From contig JAMWBK010000003.1 of assembly GCA_029953675.1 (NCBI GenBank), forward strand, positions 1,860,001 to 1,924,000: a stretch of 64,000 nucleotides of DNA, written 5' to 3'. Position numbers and translations under genes: made by a program. This document shows, piece after piece, positions 12,114 to 25,349 of the stretch. Under the pieces are notes generated by a model. That model saw nothing but the letters and a program-made list of their open reading frames with translations, was not told the DNA's origin and made no database searches. Origin of the DNA: Rhodosorus marinus (taxonomy: Eukaryota > Rhodophyta > Stylonematophyceae > Stylonematales > Stylonemataceae). Each line of letters starts with the position of its first letter. Positions within the stretch are counted from its first letter, which is position 1.

Positions 12114-14454
12114 CTCGCCGTGCTTTCCCACTATTCTACACCCATCTCACTCACTCTCCTCTTGCACCAACTCTTTACTCCTCACTTTCGAACATCTACA
12201 CAGTGCCACTCCCAATCCAGTACATTCACTCCTCTATTATATACACGCAAAAAAACCTCAAAACAGGATAATGTCAGCCCTTCAAGAATCCTATCGATCC
12301 ATTCATTCATTGATTCTTCCAGTAATTTTCGAGATCTATTCTTAACCTCTATCAGTAAGGAACAGTTCACAAAAAATTGCTCACGCTTCCTAAGAGTCTC
12401 ATTTCTTCCCCTCTCAAACCTAATTCGAAAACAAATTTTTAAGAAAACCTAAAAGCTTTCCCCACACTTGCTCTCCCCTCCCCCATCCTCCCTCCCTCTT
12501 CCCCCCACCCGCTCCCGCTAACCGTTTTCCGATGTCCAACCACCAACCACCCGCAAAAAGCTGACACCTTATGTGACATCCATCCAAATTCCTAAAAATA
12601 GAAACCTTCCTTTAGATCAACGATTAAAAGACAAACACATAAAATTAACGATACAACATACGAAAACTCCATGAATAATACCATATCCTTGAATTCATTT
12701 ATTCTTAATTAATTCAACCCTGACCGCTCTTCCGCTTTTTCTTTTGATGAAAACAATTCTAGCATATCCACTTTTTATTTTGTATTTTTTCAGTATTGTA
12801 ATTATGTTCTGGTGCAAATATTTTGGACATATGTGTTTAAATATTACTTAATTCCATATACGAGATCCAATGATAATCGGGATATTTTACCCCCTGACGC
12901 CCGAGATGGATATCATATAATTGGAATGTTTTTGAGAGTAAGTCCCTTATTCAATCAATTTGTATCAATTATAAACGAATAGAAATGGATAGATAGATTA
13001 AAATAGATTGAACTAAGTATTTTTGTCAGTTTATATATATTTGTTTGTAATTTTCTGGGTTTTTATATTATGAAATACAAATATATTTTGACAATGCGAA
13101 GATCTATTAATAGAAGATCTTGTGCTGATCGGAGGTGAATGCTTGTCCGTATATACTGGGCGGGGGGGGCCCCTGGGGGGAACCAGAATAGTCCCGAGTG
13201 GCAAAAACAGACTAGTGAACGCGGATAATATCATGCGCCTCGAACATCGAATACGAATGGTTTAATCGGAGGCTGAAAAAAAAAACCCCGAGGGGAAAAA
13301 AAGACTAAGCGCGGCGAAGTACTCGAACATCAAAGCGTCGTGTTTATTACGTTAATAGTAAAAAAACCAAAACAAAAATTCGAACGGGTAAAAACGGCGA
13401 GGAGAGCAGATAGGGGCGCTCATGGAACACTTGGCGAAGCCAAAGGGAACCAATTTGACAAGACAAATGTGCATTTATCAGAGGCTAACCACCCTGAGAG
13501 CACTAAGCTACTGGAGACGCATACTGCGCGCGTCAAACAACATGCGGCGTTTATTCGCCATAAAACGAAGCTCAGAGCCGTGCACAGACTGGAAAGAGCA
13601 GCCTGGTTTCACGCGAGCAATAGGGGTCACCCAAACCATCCCGGAAACCCGAACGACTCAATCCATGAACTGTAGTGGCAACCACAGACAACGGCCCTAG
13701 AGAACGCTAATACAAATAGAAAATGTAAGGAGCCCCTTCAGCGTGGTAAGCCAGAACATATCATTTTACAAGGATACCAGGCGGTGGCCTAAAGCTGAAG
13801 CTCGAATCCCGCTGGGTTAGACAAAGTCCGCGCGTATTTCACTTTGTGACGTGCGTAGTGGCAGCAGCAGCCCCAAGGCGCCCTACCGCAGCCGGCGGAT
13901 AATGGCTAGCCTGGGGATTTGGGAACATCGCAGATGACTGTGGGGCACGTATTTTCAGTTGTGAACTACGCGGCCCCTGGGATTAAGTGCAAGGTAGTCG
14001 CTTGGTCCGACTTTGAGTGATAACTTCGACTTGAAAGCAGCTTTGAGACAGCTCATCACTCTCGAGTCGAGTGACTTTTTCCCCCTCGGCCGATTCGCGG
14101 TTAAGTGGAGCCGAACTCCCTGGATTAATTCACGCCTGCGTGGCCTGTTGGTTTCATCTATGCGGTACTTTGCCGGTAAAGGCCTTGTATAAGCATATGC
14201 AAGGATGGGGAAAGCGTGCACGTTGCGGATTCTCGCATTGTACTAAATCCTCCGGGACCGTTCATGACCCCCTACACCATAGCTTTTACAACTGCCCTTC
14301 CAAAGCTTTAACTACGGCCTCGCAACGCCAAATCAGATTTTAGGCTCGAATCAAACTTGGCAGAGGCGAATGATTCTTTACTCCAATAACCCTACAGGTG
14401 CACTCATGTTGCGAGGATCCAACGCAACCCTCTCTGGCCAGACCAAACTCTTCT
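12114..14454. other. Intergenic region between transporters A and B
   Basis: 2.3 kb without a supported gene. 12451-12530 is pyrimidine-rich on plus (purine-rich on the sense strand of transporter A). 12550-13120 is AT-rich. 13250-13310 carries a short repeat also found at 31098-31160. The last 150 bp align with sequence just after the stop of transporter C, so the duplicated unit extends past the coding region. Confidence 0.5.
12451..12530 (-). promoter_or_regulatory. GA-rich (sense) tract upstream of transporter A
   Basis: Almost pure C and T on plus, hence G and A on the transcribed sense strand of the minus-strand gene. It lies about 340 bp before the ATG. It belongs to the pattern of sense-purine tracts ahead of genes in this window. 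Function is inferred. Confidence 0.35.
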
Positions 14455-17400
14455 CTAACGACTCAAATACCGAAGGTACCTGAAACCGAGGTAGCCAACT
14501 GTCCATGAGAAAAACGTGAATCCGAGCACAGCTCCTACCGAAATCCATTTGTCATATTCTGGCACTCCGAATTGTTCCAGCACTTGGTCTCCGCTTGTAA
14601 TTGGACAAAACTCACATTCACTGTAGGTGGAGTTAACTACCACAGTCGTATATGCATCTGCGGACGAAACGAAAGTCACATTCAGCAAGCAGTTTTCACA
14701 GATTGTTAGCTTCACTTTGAAGTGTTTCCACGACGTCTTCGTACCCTCAGGGGGGATCGATTCACAATCCGGGAACTCATAGGTATCATCGTTATTTCCA
14801 GGATACGGGAAAGCTTGAAGCTCGTCGGCTGTGCAAACGAACTCCAGTCCAGTGAGGATGGCTTTCAAAACACCGGACAGGTAGTACGCGTTCGGGTTAA
14901 TCCAGTAGATCCAGATGTAGTACCCAGGAATTGAGCTTGCCGGGATCAAGAAACCAGCCAAGAGATTGAGTACGCTGTTCATTAAGGGGACCAGTATCAG
15001 ACCGATCTCCTCCGTAGGGCTAATTGCGCCAAACATGGACCCAGTGGCTACGGCCCACAAAGCGTAGATCAATCCAATGACGAGGAAGTATGGGTATGCA
15101 GATGCTTTGCGGGTACACGAGAATCGAAAACAAATCCGTCAGAACGTTATCAAACGGCCGTTCCTCGAACTACGTTGCAGCGCCCTTGTACATAACGCTT
15201 CTCACTTACTCTGAAAGCCGACCATGAAGAAGAACATAATGCCGAAGACAAAGTTGGTTACCAGCGTGAACGGTGCGTCAGCAATCAGTAGAGGGATGTA
15301 GTACGCAAATGCTGAGTAAGCACCCGCGGCACTTTCTCGATAGAAAGCGATCCTGTCCCCGATGACGTTCCCAACAGCGCTGTTTATGCTCATCAGGGAA
15401 GCCAGAGCCGACATGAAAGCCGCTGAAACCAGTATGAGCTGTCCAGCTTGGGTGTTCGGTACTTGAAAAAATGAAAAGCCGAGGAGCAGAGCTTGGAAGA
15501 CCCCAGTAACAAAGCGAGTGAAGTTATATTCCGGGGTCCTCCAGTAGACAGTGAAAAACCGCTTCAGGTTGGTCACAAACTGCACTCGCCGGCTTGTCGA
15601 GAATATACGGTCAAACTTGATGTTGGGCGCCTCGTCTGGCACTATCGTAGGCTTGCCACCTTCCGTATGCTCGAGGCTCCCCATTAGTTCCTTGTTCTCA
15701 GGGCTTAGTAGCCAGATCTCATGCCAGTCCTTCTGGCCCTCCTGCAACAAGATCAGCGAATCCCAAGAAAACTAGGTGAGCATTGCGTATCTTCAGCAAC
15801 ATCTGAAGGCTTTCTCTCCTTACCCTCACTGTCGTCCCAGCACCAATTTGGTCGAGCATATAGTCCGCGGGGTTCAACTTGGGATTCATTGGATCTCCTC
15901 CGTTCTTCTCGAAGTACGCAATCATTTGCGAAGCCTGTTCTCCAAGATCTCCAAAGTAGACTACTCTGCCACCCCGCTGCAGGAGCAGTAGACTATCAAA
16001 GCAGGAGAACACCTCTTTCGACGGTTGATGAATGGTGCACAAAACCGCAACGCCGGTATCGGAGACCCTCCTCATAGCGTTTGCCACCTGTGTCAAGCCA
16101 CCGGCAATCGCCCCTGCGTTGTCAGGGCCAGCTTTACGAGTTCCTAAACGGGATGACGAAGATCTGCGCTCACCTTCAACGCCGCCCTGGAATCCAATCC
16201 CGAAGTTGGCTCGTCCAGAAACAGTATAGATGGACGGACTACGAGCTCCACAGCGATCGTGAGACGCTTTCGCTGCTCGGAGGTTAGGCCAATTGCAGCC
16301 CCGGGAATACCGACAAGATCATGTTGGATCTCCCGCAGTTCCAGTAAGTCTATGGTTTTCTCAATCTGTTCTTCTCTCTCCTGGTTCGTAGTCTCCTCCG
16401 GCAGCCTCAACCGCGCAGAGAACTCGATCGCCTCCCGAACCGTCGTCTTCGACACGTGAATATCCATCTGCTCCACATACCTAGGCAGAAAGAAAGCCGC
16501 GCAACCATTTTGTAAACATTGTAGTGTCGCGGTCATGCGTCAGCGACAAGCACGCCTTCAAGTCCAAACAATAAACGAAACGAGCTACTGCCCACTCTCT
16601 TACCCCGAAACTCTTCCGAACAGGGAATCCTGAGGATATCCGTTCACTAGGACGTCGCCAGTTATCGTACCCTTTGTTTTGCGCCGTGCAAGGACGTCCA
16701 TGAGCGTCGTTTTGCCGGCTCCCGAAGATCCCATAAGCGCACACAGCCTTCCTGGCAGCGCGTACCCGCACACGTCGTGAAGAAGTTCTTTCCTCTCATT
16801 CCTGCCAATTGGTACCGAATACGTCACGTCCTTCCACGTGAAATGGGCCTCCCGAATGCCTACCTGGGTTTTTTCCTCTGCCAAACTAACGTGGATCCCG
16901 TCGAGATCAGACTTTTGGGGTTTTGCCTTTTGCGATAAGAAGGTCGTTCCGCGGTACCGCATTCGTTTTGCGATAAATATTACACCCAGAAACATGACCA
17001 ACGACAGGCCCCATAAAACCAACAGGGAATACGTGGTCCAGGAGCTGGTTCAAAAAAACACATTTGGTTAGAGCGAACGAGAGTCAAGAAGAAAAAACCG
17101 TCAGGAGCTGTTCATCCGTTTCCCCGTCACTTTTTATGCAACACTTACACTCCAATTGGGTAACCAAATCGACCCAAAATGTAGGTCTCTCCGGTTGATA
17201 TGCCACATACCCTGTCGTCCTCAGGAACGAACTCGTTCTGAGGGACCTCCTCTTCCGGAGTACATTCGAAGACAAGCCCGACAAACTCGTTATATGCTAA
17301 CCCACGGAATGCGTACTGAATCGGTGAAATCCAGCCAATCCAAAAAAGCCAACGCTGAGCGTCGTCGAGCGAAATCAAGTACCCGCTGTAAATGATGAAT

Positions 17401-19588
17401 ACCACCGTGATGACACCGATCAAAATGACGGCTACAGCTGCGTTTGGGGAAGCAACAGTGAACAATCGCCCCAGCATTTCCATGTTGAACGACAAGGTAA
17501 TAACCATGAAATAGAAATACGCAAAATGGATGCCACTAAAAACAAGGAGAAGAGTTATGTTCTCGGTTTAGGTCCAAAGCAAGGTGCGCGCCCAAAGTTT
17601 GAACGCCTCACCTATCGTTCAGATTGAGACCAACAAGCATGTAGAGGGTTATCGAAAATAGCATCGAGATAAGCACGTTAAGAACCAGAGCGTCAATGAT
17701 GCCCGCGATATGGAAAGGAGCAGCGTTATAAAAGTGGGCTGCCCTTTGTTTCAGAAATATCGGGTTTCCGGCAAACTTTTTCGTTACTCCCTGCACGGCA
17801 GCTACGGAACACAACCGAGCGCGGAAAGGGTTAGCTCGTTCTCTAAACTGCTATGAGATTGGCCATGATATAAGACTTACACAGAGCAAAGGCAATAATG
17901 GTCATAAACAGTACGCCGGTCCTCGTATACGCTCCACTCTGAGTAAGCGGAAGGCGGAAAAACAGGGTTCCGACAAGCAGGGCAATGAGCAGCTTGCTCG
18001 CAAACTCGCTAATAACCGTGCTCTTGTCCCAGGTAAGTCTCATGGAACGCTTCAGCAGGATTCCAAACTGTCTATGTTTTGTCTGCAAACATTCGCGCCC
18101 TATGATTTTCTTGGAAATATCATCTGCTTCAGAGTGCCTTCCCGCAGTACCGCGGAGCCCCTCCGCGATCTTCTCGCGGATGTCCGCATGCAGCTCACTG
18201 TTTTTAAAAGCCTCCTCAAATTCGTCCACAGTATTCAGTTCCTTGCCTTCGAAGTTCTTAATCCGAACTGACTCAGAAATATTTGGGTCCGACACGGTCA
18301 GCAAAAAGTCAGCCATCGATCTCACGGGAGGTCTCTCAAACCCGATTTCTCCAAAGTACCCTTCAACCTTCTCTCGCGGACCGTAGTAGATGCATTTTCC
18401 GCTGTCGAGAACACAGATCTGTTTCCGCGAGCAAAACCCCCGTCAGCAAAAGCGTGTCTCACAAGGAGACAGGAGCACGCCAGAACGTGGTGTTGGGAGC
18501 CAGGGCAACTAACCTTGTCGAACTGTTCGAATGTCTCATTTCCAGGCTGCTGTAGGGCCATGAACACGGTCAGATGAAACGCGTTGGCCACCTGTCGGAC
18601 GCCCTTTACGATGTCGAGGGTTGTGGCCGCATCCAGTCCTTTTGAAATATTGTCGAAGAACACAATTGAGCCCATGCTCCCGCACAGCATCTCCGCGATG
18701 GTCACACGCTTTCGCTCTCCTCCAGAAACTCCCCGCAATGACTCGTCACCAACTGCGGTGTCGAGGGTATGGTTGATTCCTAAGAAACGGGTGATCAGCT
18801 CAACACGGTTTCTCCGAATGACTTTCGCGAAGGGTAGAAAGTCAGGAATACCGCATTTAGAGGCGAACTCCAGCGTCTCCCGCACGGTCATCACCGGGTA
18901 ATGTGCGTCCTCCTGACGAACCCTTAGCATGGAGTGGGCGTAGAGCTGCCGGTTGCTTTCTTCCCAGATATCATCACCATTAATAAGCACCTCGCCGCCT
19001 ACGGATTCGTACAAGTTCGTAACTCCGGAGAGGAGGTTCAACATTGTTGTGGTTCCTGCGCCAGGTGGGGCCTGAATGAGGACCATCTCATTCGGTTCGA
19101 TGTAACCCGACACACCGGAAAGAATGCTTTTCGACCTTTTTTCATCTTTCGTGCAGGTCACAGCCTGCTTCGTCTTCAACAACGGTGCTTTCAGCTGCGC
19201 ACCAACTGTGTCGTGTCCGACCTTCTCTGTAAACGGGACGACAGCCTCAATCTGAACAGAACCAACGTTCGAGGAACGCGATCTCAGATCACAAAAGGAA
19301 AATGTAGCAGGTAGGCCACCAGAACTTGTGAAGAAGATGACTTACGTCGTTCCAAGTTATAGAGTATCCGCCAAATTCATGTCCGGTGAACATGGTGAGA
19401 ATATCGTAGAAAATCTTGCGAGATTTCTCAGAGTCAAACTGTGGGTTGAACGGATCATAGATCGGATCCTCATACCACGACCCGAAATGATGCTCTACTG
19501 CCTCCCTTCGTTCACGAAGAATCTCGAAGGTCTTGCCCGCAACAAAGCGGGAAACCCAGTCAAAACGACCACCAGTAAAACAGTCCAT
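14455..19588 (-). CDS. Full-size PDR/ABCG transporter B
   Basis: Predicted 1400 aa from eleven exons (minus strand): 19588-19346, 19251-18514, 18418-17881, 17801-17612, 17535-17149, 17044-16604, 16480-16174, 16087-15824, 15741-15210, 15104-14745 and 14657-14455. Exon lengths are identical to transporter C, and the junction peptides align with transporter A. NBD1 has a Lys-less Walker A (PPGAGTTT, about 146-150), signature VSGGERKR and FFDNISKG. NBD2 has GSSGAGKTT, a degenerate signature (TSEQRKR) and FLDEPTSGLDS. The domain order and C-terminal Cys loop (ECEFCPITSGDQV) are as in A. The tenth intron (14658-14744, 87 bp) is in frame and free of stops. It is recognised as an intron because the matching 91-bp intron of C contains stops. 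It probably exports hydrophobic compounds. Membrane and substrate are unknown. Confidence 0.9.
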
Positions 19589-19599
19589 GACGAAAACCT

Positions 19600-19765
19600 C
19601 GCCACCACTGCCCCGGTTCCTCCTTCAATCCCTCTCTGCCCCTCCCTCTTGAAGAAGAAAAAAGAAATTCCTCTATCCACTCTTCCGTGTCCTAAACCCT
19701 CCAAACCTTCCTCCCTATCCCTCCCACGCTCCCCCTCCTCCTCTCCCTCTCCCTCTTCCGCCGCA
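19600..19765 (-). promoter_or_regulatory. GA-rich (sense) tract upstream of transporter B
   Basis: Long C/T-rich run on plus immediately upstream of the ATG at 19588, so purine-rich on the sense strand. Transporter C has a similar tract in the same position. Promoter or leader function is inferred. Confidence 0.4.
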
Positions 19766-22284
19766 CTCTTACATATAATCTGGCCTCGTCTCCCAGTTGT
19801 TCACCATGAAGCCATGATCACAACCCACGTGGTTTCCCAAAACCCCCCCCCCCCCAAAGAAAATAAACCTCCGTAATCAACATGGGCAAATCCACACATA
19901 AACGACGTCCGCAAATAACGAAACTCGACATCAATTGTCGCTTTTTTCATTGACATTCTCTAATAAACCAAAAAATCTTTAAGCGCAATTACGCCGTATG
20001 TTGAGTCCCAGCGAAAATGAAGGGATCCAGGCTATATTGCCAGGGCCATCCGAATCGGGTAAAACTTGGCTGTTGAAATAATACATTCTCGTAAACAACA
20101 ACGCACCCAATTTTCTCTTCATTGGTGTCAAGAATATTGAATAACAGATTAAATTATTGAGTTTGCTATGAAAAAAAACGCTATCTATTTCCTACTAATA
20201 AACCAATAGCGCAGGAGTTTTTCATAATTAGAAGTCCTGTAATTTTTGGCTCAACTTCGCACACCCCGCACGGCACAGCAAACAAAGGTCGATTTGCGCC
20301 TCGGTGCCTCATACCGTGAATATTTAATAAACGAACGAATATTTTTGCAAGCTTGAGGTTGAAAAGCACTGTATGATCGCGCCTCTAAACGAAGGTATTA
20401 GGAGGTCTAGAGCTGATATGTCAGATCGATTATGCCCCTAACCTATCGACATGTATGATGCGCAAGTATGTATGAAATATACTCAAAAACAAGACTCGGT
20501 CACCATCAAGTACAACGCAGGCGATTTGTGGCTCCAGCTCGAAGCTTCGGGTGAGAGTTATTGTATATACGATAATAGTTTGATTGGTCGGCAGACGTAT
20601 GGTTATTTAGCAAGGTTCCCAAATCAACGCGTCCTTAACACAAAAAAGTTTGGTTAATCCTTGGATTGATCCCATGGCGCACGCCCTCAACTAGTCCTCT
20701 AACAAGTAAACGACAACTGACAGCGGTAAAACGTTGGCGAAGCCCGAACTCTTTTATTTAAAAAAAACGTTTTCATTATTTGGAAGTAAGATCGTCAGGT
20801 TTCATTTTGAGAAGAAATGCCGTGGACAGCCGTCAACAGACCTTCATCTGAAATTCGGAGTTTATTATCTTTTCCTCGCACACCCCGATGAAAATAGTAC
20901 AATCGTAACGATTTTAAAAAAAGCTTATCTTTTTTTCATTTTGACAGGTTTTCGTTTCGAAGGTTTCATTAGGGAGGGTAGAGGGTCGTCCCAAAACTGA
21001 TTTCCAAGTGGTTTTGGTTACAATACTGGGTGCTTTCCGCTTTTGGCTGAAACAAATGAAAAGGGTCACATTTGGGGCCCCACCGCACTTTCGGTTTAGA
21101 AGTTATTGTACGTATTTAATCAATTTTGATTGACATGAGGCGTCTGTCAACTCGTGCAGATAACCCAAACGTGGAATTTAGCCATGGAACAGTTTATTTT
21201 TAGGATGGTCGCTCAGAACCTATAATTTAGAAGCTAACATCCGCTAGAACGCACTTGCGAGCGACCTGGTAACAGCCCTGTCTCTCGAGTGCAGCAAGAC
21301 AAAAGGTTCTAGAACCTAAACGGATTAGGTTTAGGATTGTTGGTATTTGCTCAGCCGGAGAAAAGGGTCAATAAATTCCAGAGATATGCCTTCCATTCTT
21401 GTTTTCTTTTTCCAAAGAATAAGCCTCATTCCTTTGTTTTGCTAGCGCAAACCCCGCAAAACCACCCTGTTGCCAATTTTGCCGTTTAGGGACTGAAAAT
21501 ATCGAAAAATCCGACTCGCGTGACTCAAAAGAGCAATAATAGTAAGGGCCATACAGGAACAAACTGCCACCCCGGGCGGGGTGTTATACTTCGCATTTGC
21601 CACACTTTGTACGATATAAAAATTTCCCCTAACCGGGAGGTGGAATTAGCCGCTCACTGCCCACCCCCTCAAAAACGCGTTACCCACCCTCGTTCATTGC
21701 GCGGAATCGACTATGCCATGGAAAACAAACCCTACCTTGGGTAGGACCGGTTTGAAATAGTGAGCAAATGATTGGCTTGTTCATATTTTGACGGCAATGC
21801 ATTGGATAAAACGAAAAAAAGATTAAATTGTACATGTTGGTATATTAAAGGATATGCTATTTTTATTCTCTACTTAGAAGGATGACTACCAATGATAAAT
21901 ACTTGAAGTTGATAAGGGATTATGAATGGTGAAAATGAGCCGGATGCCTCGCCTATTGGTCATGCAGATTAAATATATTTGTCTTTCTTATTTCAATATG
22001 GTTTGAGTGGTGGGAGTCGATATCATGCTTGCAAATGGGATCGCGGACTGATGGCTATGGTTTGACATGTTCTACTGTAGCAATCACGAGTTCGAAGAGT
22101 AGTAGACAGTATGCTCCGTTCACACAATCTAGTGAATGAATGGTTTAATCAATCTAGTAGAGCTCTAAGATACAGATGGCCAGGAGAAAGGACCGGAAAC
22201 GTTCTTCCGACAAATGAAGACGTTGATGAACTCCTTGTTTCAGATACTTTCTAGAAAGGCATCCGAAGCCTGTGCCACCTGAAA

Positions 22285-22365
22285 AAGACCGCAGCTGAGG
22301 AGTTATGCCATAAAGACCGAAGCTGAGGAGTTGTGCCATAAAGACCGAAGCTGAGGAGTTATGCC
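22285..22365. repeat. 28-bp tandem repeat, about 2.8 copies
   Basis: A 28-bp unit starting AGCTGAGGAGTTATGCC and ending AAAGACCGA is repeated at 22293-22320 and 22321-22348, with a partial third copy to 22365. One base differs between copies. It lies inside the decayed element. Confidence 0.8.
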
Positions 22366-23931
22366 TTTATTGAGGACCCTGAATAAACCGTTGATAAATA
22401 CCTTCTAGCCAAAGAAACGAACTCCGCAGACCTCTGCATGGAATGAGTGTCCACAAAGACTTGATGTTCACCAGCGAGGACTTGACTGCCTCCGCCTCTA
22501 TTTCATGACTCTCCCTCGGCCTTCCAATGCCTCTAGTGAAAAGAACGATGAACCCACTCCCTGCAAGATATTTAATCATCTGCAATCTTGGGAATGCTCC
22601 CAAGCCCGAGTCGAGCTCAAATAGCTCTTCTACTCATACCCTGTGGATCCCTTGTCCTCTGTTTCACCAGCTCCCCAGAAGTGCTTCCCCACCGGTTTCT
22701 AATCGCCAAAGCTGCCCTCACTGTTGTTCATGGTCTCAAGCGCTCCCCCAAAGTGCGATTCTGGAAATCAAAAACCCACCTATCCTCTGAAAACAGGTGC
22801 ATTTTCCCGTTGCCCACCAAAAACCTGCGAGAGTAATCAAAATTTCATTGCCCACACGCTAAGTGTTACACGGACCCACTGGAAACGCCTATTGCCCACA
22901 CTTATATATTGCGCCCACTTACTGCCCTCCTTTAAACCTCCTGTTTTCGCCGGTTTACCCACTTCTGGGTAGTAAACAGCCAAAAACCCGACGCACTTGG
23001 CACACACCCTAATAAGAACATATTTTTAGTGAACGGTCCCTGGTTTTGGCCTGAGCTGAGACGCGAGCAGAGTCTGCTGGGAAGGATGTTTCTTGTTGAG
23101 CTTGTGCTCTGCGTTCTGACCCAGATGCTTCTAGATAGAATATCAATCAACGAGCGCGAAATCCACGGCACTAGTTCATCGCCTGGTATCGCTGGTCATT
23201 GAATTTTTTGGGTTATGGATTCCGTTGGTTCTCCTTGGCTTCGGGAGTTGCTCCGTGAGCGCCCTGTCCGTCTCTCCTCGTTGTTTACCCGCTCAAGCTT
23301 CTTGCTGTGGCGTATGAGCACTGCTTTGACGCTGGAGGTGGGCGATCTTCGCCGCCATAGTCTTGTTGTCCCCTCCGGTTTTTTTCTTTCAGTCTCCAAT
23401 TAACCGACTCATTCAACTCCATGTGCGACGCCGTGTTTCAGAAGTGCAGCAAACTGCCGGTTTCGTGGACTTGGCTATATGTATAGAATTCCACTGAAGT
23501 AAAAAAAAAGAATAGGTTTGCCGAAAGAATAGGTTTGCCGACAGTTTCCGTCGCGTTTCAACATTGTGAGCGCTGTGTGCTTAGACTGGAGGCAACTCTT
23601 CCTGAATGTCAGCGTCAGGTTCATCTTTCCCTCAAGCGACCAGAAAACATCCACCCGGTCTAATTCTACAGACTCCCGGGTGGCCGCAACTTACCAATAG
23701 TAAGGTTGGGCCCCAGGGGGGAGGGGCGAAGAGGGGGGGATATGTTTCGCAAATCCCCTCGCCGTGTAGAATATAAATATTTCCTTTACTAGGATATGGA
23801 ATTCCCTCGTCACTCCCGACCCCCTCACCTAGTGCGTGGAATCGACCAGACATTGGAAAACACGTCCAACATTAGGTTGGACCGGTTTTGATCTGGAATT
23901 CAATGATTGGCTAACATATGAATTCATAGGT

Positions 23932-24040
23932 ATTAATTGGATAAATTGAGAATAGATTATTTTGTACAAAGCAATAATTGTGCATTAATTGGATAAGCTG
24001 AGAAAAGATTATTTTGTAGAAAGTAATATTTGTGAAGATA
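23932..24040. repeat. Short tandem duplication inside the downstream LTR-like repeat
   Basis: Two adjacent copies of a roughly 55-60 bp segment share TTAATTGGATAA, then GATTATTTTGTA, then a TAAT-rich end. The upstream LTR-like copy has only one such segment, so the duplication arose after the two copies diverged. Confidence 0.5.
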
Positions 24041-25349
24041 GTCTAAATTAATACGTATATTCAAGATGTATATACCAATTATGGGGACGTTCTGTTCCCA
24101 AGGAAACGTGAATGGTGGATCTAGTCGCTAGTCCTCTTCTATTGGTCATAGTTTTTGCAAACCGTTTGTTGTGTATTTCCATATATTTTCTTTTACGTCC
24201 TCCATCAGCTCAACGCACAGCTTTCCAATGTGTGAGTATGTAGGGGGAGGGAGAACTGATTCGGAAAACCAGAGCCCTCAGTCCGCTTTGGATGTAGCCT
24301 GCGAAACAGAATTTGATTAGGCACCAATTCCCAGTCCCGAACCATTGAAAACAAAATTCATTTTCATATTCCCCCGTATCAAGCCGGGGGATAGCGATCA
24401 GTAGCTACTCCCAACGCAACGTCCCAACAGCCCCCTTTTTCCCGAATTCCCCGTTTTTGAGTTGCGAAGAATCCTCCGCACTTGGGCTCAACCCTACCAA
24501 CAGGCGGCATCCCGCTGTATTGCAGACCTCCTGGCTTCGGACGCATCTGACAGAGCCTCAGAACATGTCGACCTCGCCGTCAATTGCCCAGTTTCAAGTA
24601 CTTATCTCCGATTTGCTGCCCCAGGGTGGGGTGGACGGGTTGCGGCAGCCGCTATTCTTCGCCCGTCTCCCCTGCGCTGAGGAAAATGCGCAAAGGTTTC
24701 AGCCTTTCCTTGTGGAAAGATTTGCTCATCTAGAAATGTCAAGCCTGGACTGGCTTCGTTTCTCTGCCCACCCCGCCCAGTATTTCGTCGTCCTACGCCG
24801 GTTCAGTGTGGCTTTATGGCGATATTCCACCAGCATGCTAGCCAAGCCTCGCTACCGCCACCTTGGCTTGCACACTTTCGTTCCTCGTTCCTAGCTCGTA
24901 ATGCGCCCCGCGCAAGCGGAGGACCCAATTTTATATGGTACCCTCTTGGGAATAGTTTGCGCAGGTGATTGTCCTCACACCCCAGCTCCCGCCCCTCTAT
25001 CTACGGTGGTTGCTGAGCTTTTCTGAAAGCATTTTGCTCAGCTTATAGCGCTTTAACACCTCTTACACTTTTTTACACTTTCTTACACTTTTTTTACAGT
25101 CCTAGTTTTTTTATCTGGTACCCCTCCAGGTGGGAGCGTAGCTCTTAAGACTATATTAGTGAAACCACCGTTGTAGTCTTACCATTGTATTGCGTTGCCT
25201 ACAGGGCCAAATCAGACTTCAATCTCGAAGAAAACTTGCCAGTGGCGAATATGGTTTAAATCAAATAACTATACGGGTAAACTCATCTTGCGCAGATCCA
25301 CGCAACAAGGGAGGAAGTTGGCCACAGCGATCTATCCACAGACTCCTCC

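Larger units (their letters stand above)
21541..24190. mobile_element. Decayed LTR-like retroelement
   Basis: Two diverged direct repeats, roughly 21541-22000 and 23660-24190, share a series of blocks in the same order. These are an A/T box (ATATAAA) followed by TTTCC, a CACTCC/CACTGCC..ACCCCCTC block, GGAATCGAC, a TGGAAAACA block, GGACCGGTTT, AATGATTGGCT, ATTGGATAAA, and finally CTATTGGTCAT. Such a pair about 2.1 kb apart, with a broken interior, fits a degenerate LTR retroelement. The interior holds no intact polymerase. Part of it (about 23040-23600) recurs at 35590-35870. The boundaries are approximate, and TG/CA ends and target-site duplications were not established. Confidence 0.5.
19589..25349. 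other. Repeat-rich interval between transporters B and C
   Basis: No intact gene. 19600-19765 is a pyrimidine tract on plus upstream of transporter B. 19870-21500 is AT-rich with nothing recognised. 21541-24190 holds a decayed element bounded by LTR-like repeats. A plus frame at 24573-24894 could encode about 106 residues, but it matches nothing I know. About 25200-25349 resembles the sequence after transporter B. Confidence 0.5.

Noticed and set aside
22285-22365. Regular repeats as a CRISPR array
   Set aside because: Units are head-to-tail with no unique spacers and the context is eukaryotic.
22154-22603. Minus-strand frames vaguely like copia polymerase
   Set aside because: Resemblance limited to scattered residues with no diagnostic motif. 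Kept only as part of the decayed element.
24573-24894. A plus-strand frame of about 106 codons from an ATG
   Set aside because: No family recognised. It lies in repeat-rich DNA, and I cannot support it as a gene.
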